From Gammaproteobacteria bacterium (GTDB lineage: Bacteria; Pseudomonadota; Gammaproteobacteria; Diplorickettsiales; Diplorickettsiaceae): 23,224 nt of DNA. Under the pieces are notes generated by a model that made no database searches, was not told the origin of the DNA, and worked only from the letters and a program-made list of their open reading frames with translations. Below, piece by piece: positions 8,779-14,912 of the stretch. Location: positions 1 to 23,224 of the forward strand of contig JABDBU010000012.1 of the NCBI GenBank assembly GCA_013288455.1, given 5' to 3'. Made by a program: the position numbers and the translations under genes. Within the stretch, counting starts at the first letter, position 1. Each line of letters begins with the position of its first letter.

Positions 8779-9140
8779 CACACACCGTTGCAACCGCATC
8801 GATCTTCACAACAGACATCATTCCGTTACTCGTGGATCATAAAGCCAGGGATCTGACTGTATTCGATGTCAGTCACGTCACCGACATTACGGACTTAATG
8901 ATCATTTGTAGCGGTAATTCGAATCGTCATATTAAAACATTAGCGGATTACGTGGTGACGACTGCTAAACGAAAAGGGATCGTTGTCTTGGGTGTGGAAG
9001 GAGAAAAGGAAGCAGAATGGGTGTTAATCGATTTGGTCGATGCTGTTGTACACATCATGATGCCCAAGGTACGTGAATTTTATAGTTTAGAGAAATTATG
9101 GGGAAAATCCGCTAATGAGGTAACGTCTGGCCTGCTTTAA
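8775..9140 (+). CDS. rsfS: Ribosomal silencing factor RsfS
   Basis: RsfS binds large-subunit protein L14 and blocks joining of the ribosomal subunits when nutrients are limited. The 121-residue protein has the expected length and conserved blocks: DLTVFDVSHVTDITDLMIIC, SGNSNRHIKTLADYV, GVEGEKEAEWVLIDLVDAVVHIM and REFYSLEKLWG. It overlaps nadD by 4 bp (ATGA), so translation is probably coupled. It is the last gene of the leuS operon here; rlmH, which often follows rsfS in gammaproteobacteria, is absent, and the next gene (pgpA) converges from the other strand. Confidence 0.94.
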   Translation: MTHTVATASIFTTDIIPLLVDHKARDLTVFDVSHVTDITDLMIICSGNSNRHIKTLADYVVTTAKRKGIVVLGVEGEKEAEWVLIDLVDAVVHIMMPKVREFYSLEKLWGKSANEVTSGLL

Positions 9141-9249
9141 CATTTTTTACTTGTAAAAGTTTATGAAGTTGAGTGCTTTACCAAATCCATAACTTCGGCT
9201 TAAAGACTAAAATAGCATATTTACAATAATGGGATCAGTAAGGATATCT

Positions 9250-9726
9250 TTATAAAAAATGATAGATCAGGTGTAAGGTAAACCATGCATAAATAGCCGC
9301 CATTAAATCGTCGATCATAATACCAAATCCTCCAGGTAGTTTACGATCTATGTAAGCAATCGGCCAGGGCTTCAGAATATCAAACAGACGAAACAAAAAA
9401 AAACCTAGGACAATCCATAACCATCCACACGGCGCTGCCCACATCGTGAGACCAAATCCACAAACCTCATCCCACACAATACCTGAATAGTCACGAATAC
9501 CTATATCACGTTCGATCACATCACAGATCCAAATACCTACGACTATAGATAAAAAAAGAACAACGCTATAATTTGCTACTGATAAAGATCGAATGAGATA
9601 GTACAAAGGAACTGCCACGAGTGTTCCACAAGTACCCGGCGCAACAGGCGACAGCCCCGCTCCGAAAGCGAAAGCGACAAAATAGAGGGGGTGACTAAAC
9701 ACCTTGCGCACGAGATCTTGTTTCAT
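9250..9726 (-). CDS. pgpA: Phosphatidylglycerophosphatase A
   Basis: Inner-membrane enzyme that removes phosphate from phosphatidylglycerophosphate to make phosphatidylglycerol. The 158-residue length fits. Family blocks are visible: GAGLSPVAPGTCGTL near the N-terminus, DYSGIVWDEVCGFGLTM (acidic metal-binding region), FRLFDILKPWPI and LPGGFGIMIDDLMAAIYAW. Several membrane segments are present. The start ATG at 9726 lies only 15 bp after the stop of the large gene A. Its best ribosome binding site, TAGGA on the minus strand, includes that stop codon. pgpA usually follows thiL directly; here three large genes intervene. Confidence 0.95.
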   Translation of the reverse strand: MKQDLVRKVFSHPLYFVAFAFGAGLSPVAPGTCGTLVAVPLYYLIRSLSVANYSVVLFLSIVVGIWICDVIERDIGIRDYSGIVWDEVCGFGLTMWAAPCGWLWIVLGFFLFRLFDILKPWPIAYIDRKLPGGFGIMIDDLMAAIYAWFTLHLIYHFL

Positions 9727-9741
9727 TTTTAAAGCAGTTTC

Positions 9742-12700
9742 CTAGGCACTCGCCTGCAGACTGCTAGACCGCAAGGAGGAATCTTCGACGCTTGCACACA
9801 ACGGCATTTGCGCCTCCTGATCATTTAGGTTGTCCCGCGCAGAACCAAAAAACGCCTGAACACTAACAAAAGACGAACTTGACGAAACAGAAATTTTAGA
9901 GGTTGTACTCAAGTTTGTTCCCATTGTTAATCCTTCCAAGTACGCCTTCCTCCTTTCTACTTGCATTGAATTCCAGTCTCTACGTTGACAACATGTCTGC
10001 TTCATATTACGCACTACAAAATAATATTGTTCTCGCGGTTTCTGAAGCCGCATGTTAACAAAGCAGGCTTCTATTACTGTAAGCTGACACACTGCAGATG
10101 CAAGATGGGAAGTGTAATATTGCGCAGCATCCTGGTCCTGCATAACACTCTCCAACTTATTAAAATTTTGGTCAAAAAAGATATTTTTGAGTGCTTTCAA
10201 ACTAAACAAGAGCTGATCCGGAACTCTATCTTGGAAATACAGAGGTGATAATTCTAGTTTTAACAGACCCTGCTGTAGCGAGTAAAGATTGCTTCTTGAC
10301 AGTGCAGGACCTGTACCTTGCACTTCCAAAATTTCATCTGCCACCATAAGCAATGAACCTTTGCTCAGAAAATCAGGATTACATAACACATCCCATTCCG
10401 GAAGAAGGCATTGTAAATAAATTTTTAGCATTGCAACATCTTGCATGAGGGTACAAAGCTCTGAATTCTCTCTACTTGTTGCACTCATATGCCAAGACTG
10501 CTCCATTAATTTTGTCAAAGTACCTGCACAACGATCTAAACTGTTTTTACAAGATACAGCATCAAAATTAGCTAATTCCATTTCCATTTTTACTGCTGCT
10601 TGCATCCTTTCTAGTGAAGTAGTCATTTCCTGTATCTGCTTCTTGGCCGTAGATAAACTATCTTGATCCGTTAAGTCTTGGGCACACATATGTAGTGCAT
10701 TCAGGCAATCGTTAATACCAGCGCACCGAAATTTCATGATTTTTTCTGCACTAAGGCTTTCTACACTTCTAGCAAAACCTCTAAACACACTTTGCCTTGA
10801 ATCACGACTAGGCCTTAATAGCGATGCATCTACTTCTCTCGTGCCAAGCTCTTGCTCTTGAGTCGAAACATTAGGTCTCGCCCATCTCGTCCGTTTTATG
10901 CAAACATAGACACCACCAAACATCAGGGCAGCACTGACGACCACAACAAACGGTATACCTACAGCCGCAGCCACTATTACGGTCTGGCTCAAAGATCCTG
11001 CTTCACTCGTTGTAGATTCGTTTCCTCCATTAGTCATAGTAAAATTTTGACGAGGAGCCATAGTGCTGCTAAGAGGAACCATGTTGCTAAAAGGAATACT
11101 GAACCTCTCATGTTGCGTCGCGGTGGTAGTGCTGGATGGTGAACGAACAATTAACCTTCTCATTGTTAAAGGAAAAGGAATCGGTAATATATCCGGTCTG
11201 ACTGTCGTTATCATTGAGGTGGTGATCTGCGCCACCGGTGTAGTGATGGATGATGTACGAGATGTACGAGATGTACGACTAGATAAACGAGTTAGGCTGG
11301 TGGTGGAGCTAGCAACTGTCGGAATTAGCGCTGCCGCCTCATATGCTTTATTTTCTTCAATGCGACGGTTTTCTTCTATTTCTTGTTGTAATACAACCTG
11401 CAGCATAGGTATATCCATTTTCATGTACGGAACACGCGGATTGTGTAACGCCTTCAATGCCTGCCTCATAGTACTAGAATGCAAGAGCAAATCTTGGAAC
11501 TCTGCTGGTATATCACTAGCAAAATCCATGTGCAAGGAACCACTCGCATCGTAGAGTTTTATGCTTTTGATTTGACGATTAAGATCAAAAGGCCAATTGA
11601 GCGCGTTCATTCCAAACATCGATTGAATAACTTTGCTACGTTCTGCTTTATCGATGTTGCCAAGCTTGAGCTCGCTCAGCATGTTCTCCATAAAACATGC
11701 TAATACAGTTTGTATAAACCAATCATAATCCCCAGAGCCTATTGATCGAGGCCAATGAGTACCTGGCGGTGATAATGTAGGCGGCATATGACAACTTATG
11801 TTTAGAGCTAGCTTGAAACTGATATCCAAGAATTCAATTTCTAGCCACTTCCCTCCTGCAATGAAGTGTGCAAACAGTGGACTTTGTTCTACATCCCACC
11901 TGTATCGATCATCTGGACCATCCACATCTTGTAATAGAGCTTGGTCGTCTTGATTTAATTTAGTAAGCCATGTATTAAAATTCTTCTCCTCCTGCTGAAC
12001 ATACTCTTTAAGTGCAGTATCGATATCCTTTTTATTCTTTGCCACTTGTATTCCCTTTAACAAGGTGACACTTTCGCTTATATTACCTATCTTAAATACA
12101 TACTGTGCTGCCAAATTTCCCCAAAAATAAGCCGGATACCCGCGTATCGTATTGAAACACATTATTTCCGATAGATTTTTAATTGCAGCACCTGCATTAC
12201 CTGACTTAAACATCTCGTGTAACTTACCTATCTTCAAAGGATCGACGCCATCTCCTTGCCGGGAAAAATTTAAATAATCTGCGAATCCTTCGACGAGAGT
12301 ACCCGAAAGATACCTATAATTTTTTCCTAGCCATTTACACATGAGTACATGACCAGTTTCATGCCCCAGATTTAGCACTTCCACTCCATCTTCCTTCTGC
12401 CCGGGAGTTTGATAAACATGAACAGTATTCCAGCCATCTGCTCCACACACTCCTCCAGTGACCCCGCCGCCACTACTATTAACCCCAAAAAACCTCCATC
12501 CATAATGCTGAAAGTGATACTGGTTGTTCCATACATACATTTTGATAAAATTACGCCTTTGTTCTGCGTCACCTAGATCGTGTTCTGCGTCACCTAGATC
12601 GAATTTTTTCTTTAAGGCCTCCGTCGTGCGATATGCTATTTTTATTCGATCTACAACTTCCTCCACTTGTTGGAGAGAAAAGCGATCGTAATGAATCGTT

Positions 12701-14436
12701 ATATTCAAACCAGAGGAGCCGTCATTTTCAGTAAAATTTGTGACCTGATCATGCGGTAAAATTGTCTGAGGTTCAACGATTTTATGAGTTCCATTGAAAG
12801 CCATCTGGTCCTGTGGTGCTAGATATCTAACGTACAGCATCCCGGTGTCTACTGAAACATCCTCTACAGGATATTCGGGATATTTCGTAGAAATCTCCCT
12901 GCGAGCCCATGCCGCGCTATCTCGTACATAACTATCGCTTGCTGCCCAGACCTTTGCTGAAGTAGATGCAAGTCGTTGCTGTTTAAAAAATAGAAGTCCT
13001 TCCGTAAACATCCTCATCGGATCCCAACCATTCCACGGAGTATGAGTCACTATGAGTTGTTTCATCATGTGTAGCCACACTAAAACCTCCTGTTCCGAAA
13101 CCAGGTTTTTCAATAAATAATTCCCAACTACTCTATAAATTTCTCCAATAAATGCTTCAGCCTTTTTGGCATAAGCTAGATGGCGTCTTTTTGTCGCAGC
13201 CTCAACTACTTGCTTCAACAGGACATTGTCTTCTGCCCTGAGATGAGGTTCCCAAACGACTAATATATCTTCCCATTCGCTGCAAGCTTCTGGCCTCTGT
13301 AACAGTGACTCCGGATGCTGGCGAATTAGCGATCCAATGATGTAACGAAGCTTGTCAATCGATTCTGCTGACAGTTCTATCTGATTTTCAGCAGAATTTG
13401 TACTCCTATTTCTAAGATACCAAAAAAAATATTTCTGAATATCTTCCGATAATACTCCTCCATTCTCTCGCAGCTGATCATATGCTTCACAGATCACCTG
13501 ATTCCCATGGGGATATAAGTTCTCCCAAGAAGCTTGCCCGTTATTAGCAGCACCACCATCCAGAACTTGCTGTAAATAACGGGGACCTGGACAACTAGCT
13601 TTTTTGATAGACCATGTCGTCATGGCCGCTGCCGCTACTATAGGTTGACCTACTATCAACCACCCTAGCACATGGCTCAATTGCTTTGCGCTAGATACCA
13701 TACGTGCTGCGCTAGTGAATGGATGTGTAACACTTTTCACCGTAGAAACAACAGCTTTACCGGTTTGATGAACGCTAGCTACTGCCACTTGTTGAGCTAC
13801 ACCAGCCATATTTCTAGTCATTTTACAAACCGGCTTTACGATATGTAATAACATGCTTGCAGAAGTCACAACAGAGAACGGGTTGCACATTGCGCGCATT
13901 AACGACATGTCGGAAAACATTTCCTCTGACACGCGTTGTTTCGATGATTCGAACAGTTTCACCGCCTCGCGCTTGTTCGGATCTGGGGAATGTCGATATT
14001 CATTCACACGTAAACATAATGGAGCAAACTCTCTCCCTTGCTCACATTGCTGATAGGCTATCTCTAGCTCTTTCCATCGCTCCAAAATCTCTGGTTGAGA
14101 AGATTGTAGTAATTTTACTTTTATTACTAACTGTCGATAGGCTGCAGCAGGCTGACCATCAAGGAATTCAATCAATTGAAAACCGGATTCTGTCTCAACG
14201 GTGTCACCATCTACACTCAATTTTTCTAGATAGCGAAGCAACTTAGATACTTCCTCGTAAAAATTAACATTATTTTTTTCTTTTTCATTTTTTAAAAAAT
14301 GCAAAATTTTATCAAAATTTAAGTCAACCCCCCATTTTTTTTCGTAGTCTTTCATAATTGATTCAAATAAGCTGATTGAATTTTCATATACATTTATGGA
14401 TCTTTGTTCTTTTTTAGCGCTTTTAGATTTTGGCAT
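9742..14436 (-). CDS. Gene A: giant membrane-anchored M9 collagenase-like metallopeptidase, full-length paralog
   Basis: 1564 residues; not a gene I recognise as a whole. N-terminus MPKSKSAKK, then a charged helical region (about 10-240), a hydrophobic segment (253-277), a helical region (about 285-500), and a peptidase-like region (about 545-830). The last has HETGH at 692-696 and, 20 residues on, VEGFAD with Glu716. Surrounding blocks resemble M9 collagenases: GVNSSGGGV before the site, LNLGHETGH, LVEGFADYL and YFWGNLAAQYVF compare with Vibrio/Clostridium NGGMYLE, LEHEYVH, SEGIAEYV and YRWGYLAVRFMF (from memory). A Ser/Thr-rich stalk (1041-1150) leads to a strong membrane segment (1152-1180) ending KRTRW, then a helical C-terminal domain (about 1225-1500) and a Ser-rich tail. 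No signal peptide. If both segments span the membrane, the protease lies opposite both termini. Family assignment is by motif and blocks only. Confidence 0.7.
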   Translation of the reverse strand: MPKSKSAKKEQRSINVYENSISLFESIMKDYEKKWGVDLNFDKILHFLKNEKEKNNVNFYEEVSKLLRYLEKLSVDGDTVETESGFQLIEFLDGQPAAAYRQLVIKVKLLQSSQPEILERWKELEIAYQQCEQGREFAPLCLRVNEYRHSPDPNKREAVKLFESSKQRVSEEMFSDMSLMRAMCNPFSVVTSASMLLHIVKPVCKMTRNMAGVAQQVAVASVHQTGKAVVSTVKSVTHPFTSAARMVSSAKQLSHVLGWLIVGQPIVAAAAMTTWSIKKASCPGPRYLQQVLDGGAANNGQASWENLYPHGNQVICEAYDQLRENGGVLSEDIQKYFFWYLRNRSTNSAENQIELSAESIDKLRYIIGSLIRQHPESLLQRPEACSEWEDILVVWEPHLRAEDNVLLKQVVEAATKRRHLAYAKKAEAFIGEIYRVVGNYLLKNLVSEQEVLVWLHMMKQLIVTHTPWNGWDPMRMFTEGLLFFKQQRLASTSAKVWAASDSYVRDSAAWARREISTKYPEYPVEDVSVDTGMLYVRYLAPQDQMAFNGTHKIVEPQTILPHDQVTNFTENDGSSGLNITIHYDRFSLQQVEEVVDRIKIAYRTTEALKKKFDLGDAEHDLGDAEQRRNFIKMYVWNNQYHFQHYGWRFFGVNSSGGGVTGGVCGADGWNTVHVYQTPGQKEDGVEVLNLGHETGHVLMCKWLGKNYRYLSGTLVEGFADYLNFSRQGDGVDPLKIGKLHEMFKSGNAGAAIKNLSEIMCFNTIRGYPAYFWGNLAAQYVFKIGNISESVTLLKGIQVAKNKKDIDTALKEYVQQEEKNFNTWLTKLNQDDQALLQDVDGPDDRYRWDVEQSPLFAHFIAGGKWLEIEFLDISFKLALNISCHMPPTLSPPGTHWPRSIGSGDYDWFIQTVLACFMENMLSELKLGNIDKAERSKVIQSMFGMNALNWPFDLNRQIKSIKLYDASGSLHMDFASDIPAEFQDLLLHSSTMRQALKALHNPRVPYMKMDIPMLQVVLQQEIEENRRIEENKAYEAAALIPTVASSTTSLTRLSSRTSRTSRTSSITTPVAQITTSMITTVRPDILPIPFPLTMRRLIVRSPSSTTTATQHERFSIPFSNMVPLSSTMAPRQNFTMTNGGNESTTSEAGSLSQTVIVAAAVGIPFVVVVSAALMFGGVYVCIKRTRWARPNVSTQEQELGTREVDASLLRPSRDSRQSVFRGFARSVESLSAEKIMKFRCAGINDCLNALHMCAQDLTDQDSLSTAKKQIQEMTTSLERMQAAVKMEMELANFDAVSCKNSLDRCAGTLTKLMEQSWHMSATSRENSELCTLMQDVAMLKIYLQCLLPEWDVLCNPDFLSKGSLLMVADEILEVQGTGPALSRSNLYSLQQGLLKLELSPLYFQDRVPDQLLFSLKALKNIFFDQNFNKLESVMQDQDAAQYYTSHLASAVCQLTVIEACFVNMRLQKPREQYYFVVRNMKQTCCQRRDWNSMQVERRKAYLEGLTMGTNLSTTSKISVSSSSSFVSVQAFFGSARDNLNDQEAQMPLCASVEDSSLRSSSLQASA
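11252..11278. repeat. Three perfect 9-bp tandem repeats in gene A
   Basis: The unit GATGTACGA occurs three times back to back on the plus strand. It encodes Thr-Ser-Arg repeats in the Ser/Thr-rich stalk just before the second membrane segment. The unit keeps frame, so slippage would change stalk length by three residues at a time. Confidence 0.9.
12560..12601. repeat. Perfect 21-bp tandem duplication in gene A
   Basis: Two identical 21-base units (12560-12580 and 12581-12601) encode DLGDAEH followed by DLGDAEQ, about residues 613-626. The duplication keeps frame and lies in the peptidase-like region, about 70 residues before the HETGH motif. The lack of any difference between units suggests it is recent. 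Confidence 0.9.
13331..13715. repeat. Near-identical 385-bp coding patch, gene A copy
   Basis: This segment aligns without gaps to 19087-19471 in gene C with about 15 differences by eye (roughly 96% identity). It encodes the first hydrophobic segment and the start of the region after it (from SSAKQLSHVLGWL to AESIDKLRYIIGS). Sequence on both sides is much more diverged. A recent recombination between the two genes explains this best. Confidence 0.85.
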
Positions 14437-14484
14437 AATAAAATTCCGAAATTATTATTTTTATTAAAATATGCAGCGGGTTGT

Positions 14485-14490
14485 ATCATA
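14485..14490 (-). promoter_or_regulatory. Candidate -10 hexamer TATGAT of gene A
   Basis: TATGAT on the minus strand lies 48 bp before the ATG, and the same hexamer sits 48 bp before gene C and 43 bp before gene B in the same context. It matches five of six TATAAT bases. No strong -35 is seen; ATGAAA lies at 17-bp spacing in this copy. Confidence 0.35.
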
Positions 14491-14534
14491 AACATTTCAG
14501 ATCAATATTTCATCAATATTAAAAAAAATTGATA

Positions 14535-14552
14535 ATTAATTTTATCATTAAG
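14535..14552 (-). promoter_or_regulatory. Tandem TTAAT motif upstream of gene A
   Basis: On the minus strand CTTAAT is followed 12 bp later by a second TTAAT (start to start). The same pair occurs at 20276-20293 upstream of gene C, about 100 bp before both start codons. It loosely resembles PmrA-type direct repeats of Legionellales, whose repeats are about 11 bp apart, so the match is imperfect and AT-rich DNA makes chance matches likely. Confidence 0.2.
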
Positions 14553-14765
14553 ATAATGTAAAATAAAATTTTTCAGTACTATTGAAAAAAAATATTTATA
14601 AAATATAAGAAAAAAACAATTTTATTTTAAAAAATTACCTATTTATGAAATTTAAAAAAACATTACCTAAAAATATTATAGAAATATCAAAGAATAGTTA
14701 ATTTTTTAAAAAATAATTATTTAAAATTTTTTACATTCAGCTATTTATAATAAGAATTTAAGATT

Positions 14766-14797
14766 GTACTTATTCATTTATACGAATGAATAAGTAC
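14766..14797. terminator. Perfect 13-bp-stem hairpin downstream of gene B
   Basis: Arms GTACTTATTCATT and AATGAATAAGTAC are exactly complementary around a 6-base loop (TATACG). On the plus strand TTTTT follows at once; on the minus strand, the direction of gene B, only AATCTT follows. It lies 115 bp after the gene B stop. It could terminate transcription of gene B (weak T-run) or be an operator. Confidence 0.45.
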
Positions 14798-14877
14798 TTT
14801 TTAGCTAAAAAATATAAATCGAACGGGTAAAATTTGGTTGGCGCATCCTTGCGCTTTGATTATCCTGAACGTCATAG

Positions 14878-14903
14878 GTCATCGCTTTTTAGCGAGCTCC
14901 TAC
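14878..14903 (-). repeat. REP-like palindromic element
   Basis: On the minus strand the sequence opens with GTAGGAGC and forms a small hairpin, TCGCT-AAAA-AGCGA, followed by TGAC. The GTAGGAGC head plus imperfect palindrome resembles REP elements of gammaproteobacteria. It begins 10 bp after the gene B stop. Only one copy is seen in the window, so dispersal cannot be judged. Confidence 0.4.
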
Positions 14904-14912
14904 AAGAACTGG

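Larger units (their letters stand above)
14437..14697 (-). repeat. Duplicated upstream region, copy before gene A
   Basis: Most bases match 20178-20439, upstream of gene C, in the same order and distance from the start codon. Shared pieces include GGA(A) before the ATG, ATATG.AGCGGG, ATCATAAACATTT, a 20-base-plus identical run beginning ATTAAGATAATGTAAAATAA (14547 onward) and CAGTACT. A shorter version (16572-16625) precedes gene B. These are probably promoter regions duplicated along with the genes. Confidence 0.8.
14437..14912. other. 476-bp spacer between genes A and B
   Basis: This gene-free stretch holds, from low to high coordinates: the AT-rich upstream region of gene A (to about 14697), which repeats the DNA upstream of gene C; a stretch at 14698-14758 that looks like an eroded copy of the thiL 3' end; a 13-bp-stem hairpin at 14766-14797; and a REP-like palindrome at 14878-14903. 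I see no convincing coding sequence. Confidence 0.7.

Noticed and set aside
9141..9249. Terminator between rsfS and pgpA
   Set aside because: Only short arms (GAAGTT and AACTTC around a 20-base loop, 9163-9198 region) without a T-run; too weak to call.
11063..11554. Plus-strand open frame of 163 codons opposite gene A
   Set aside because: It lies wholly antisense to the low-complexity stalk region of gene A, has no family resemblance and no ribosome binding site; the long antisense frame follows from the Ser/Thr codon bias of gene A.
13857..14246. Plus-strand open frame of 129 codons opposite the 5' part of gene A
   Set aside because: A similar frame appears opposite the same part of gene C (19655-19891), but it follows from the shared sense-strand homology. 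No start signal or recognisable protein was found.
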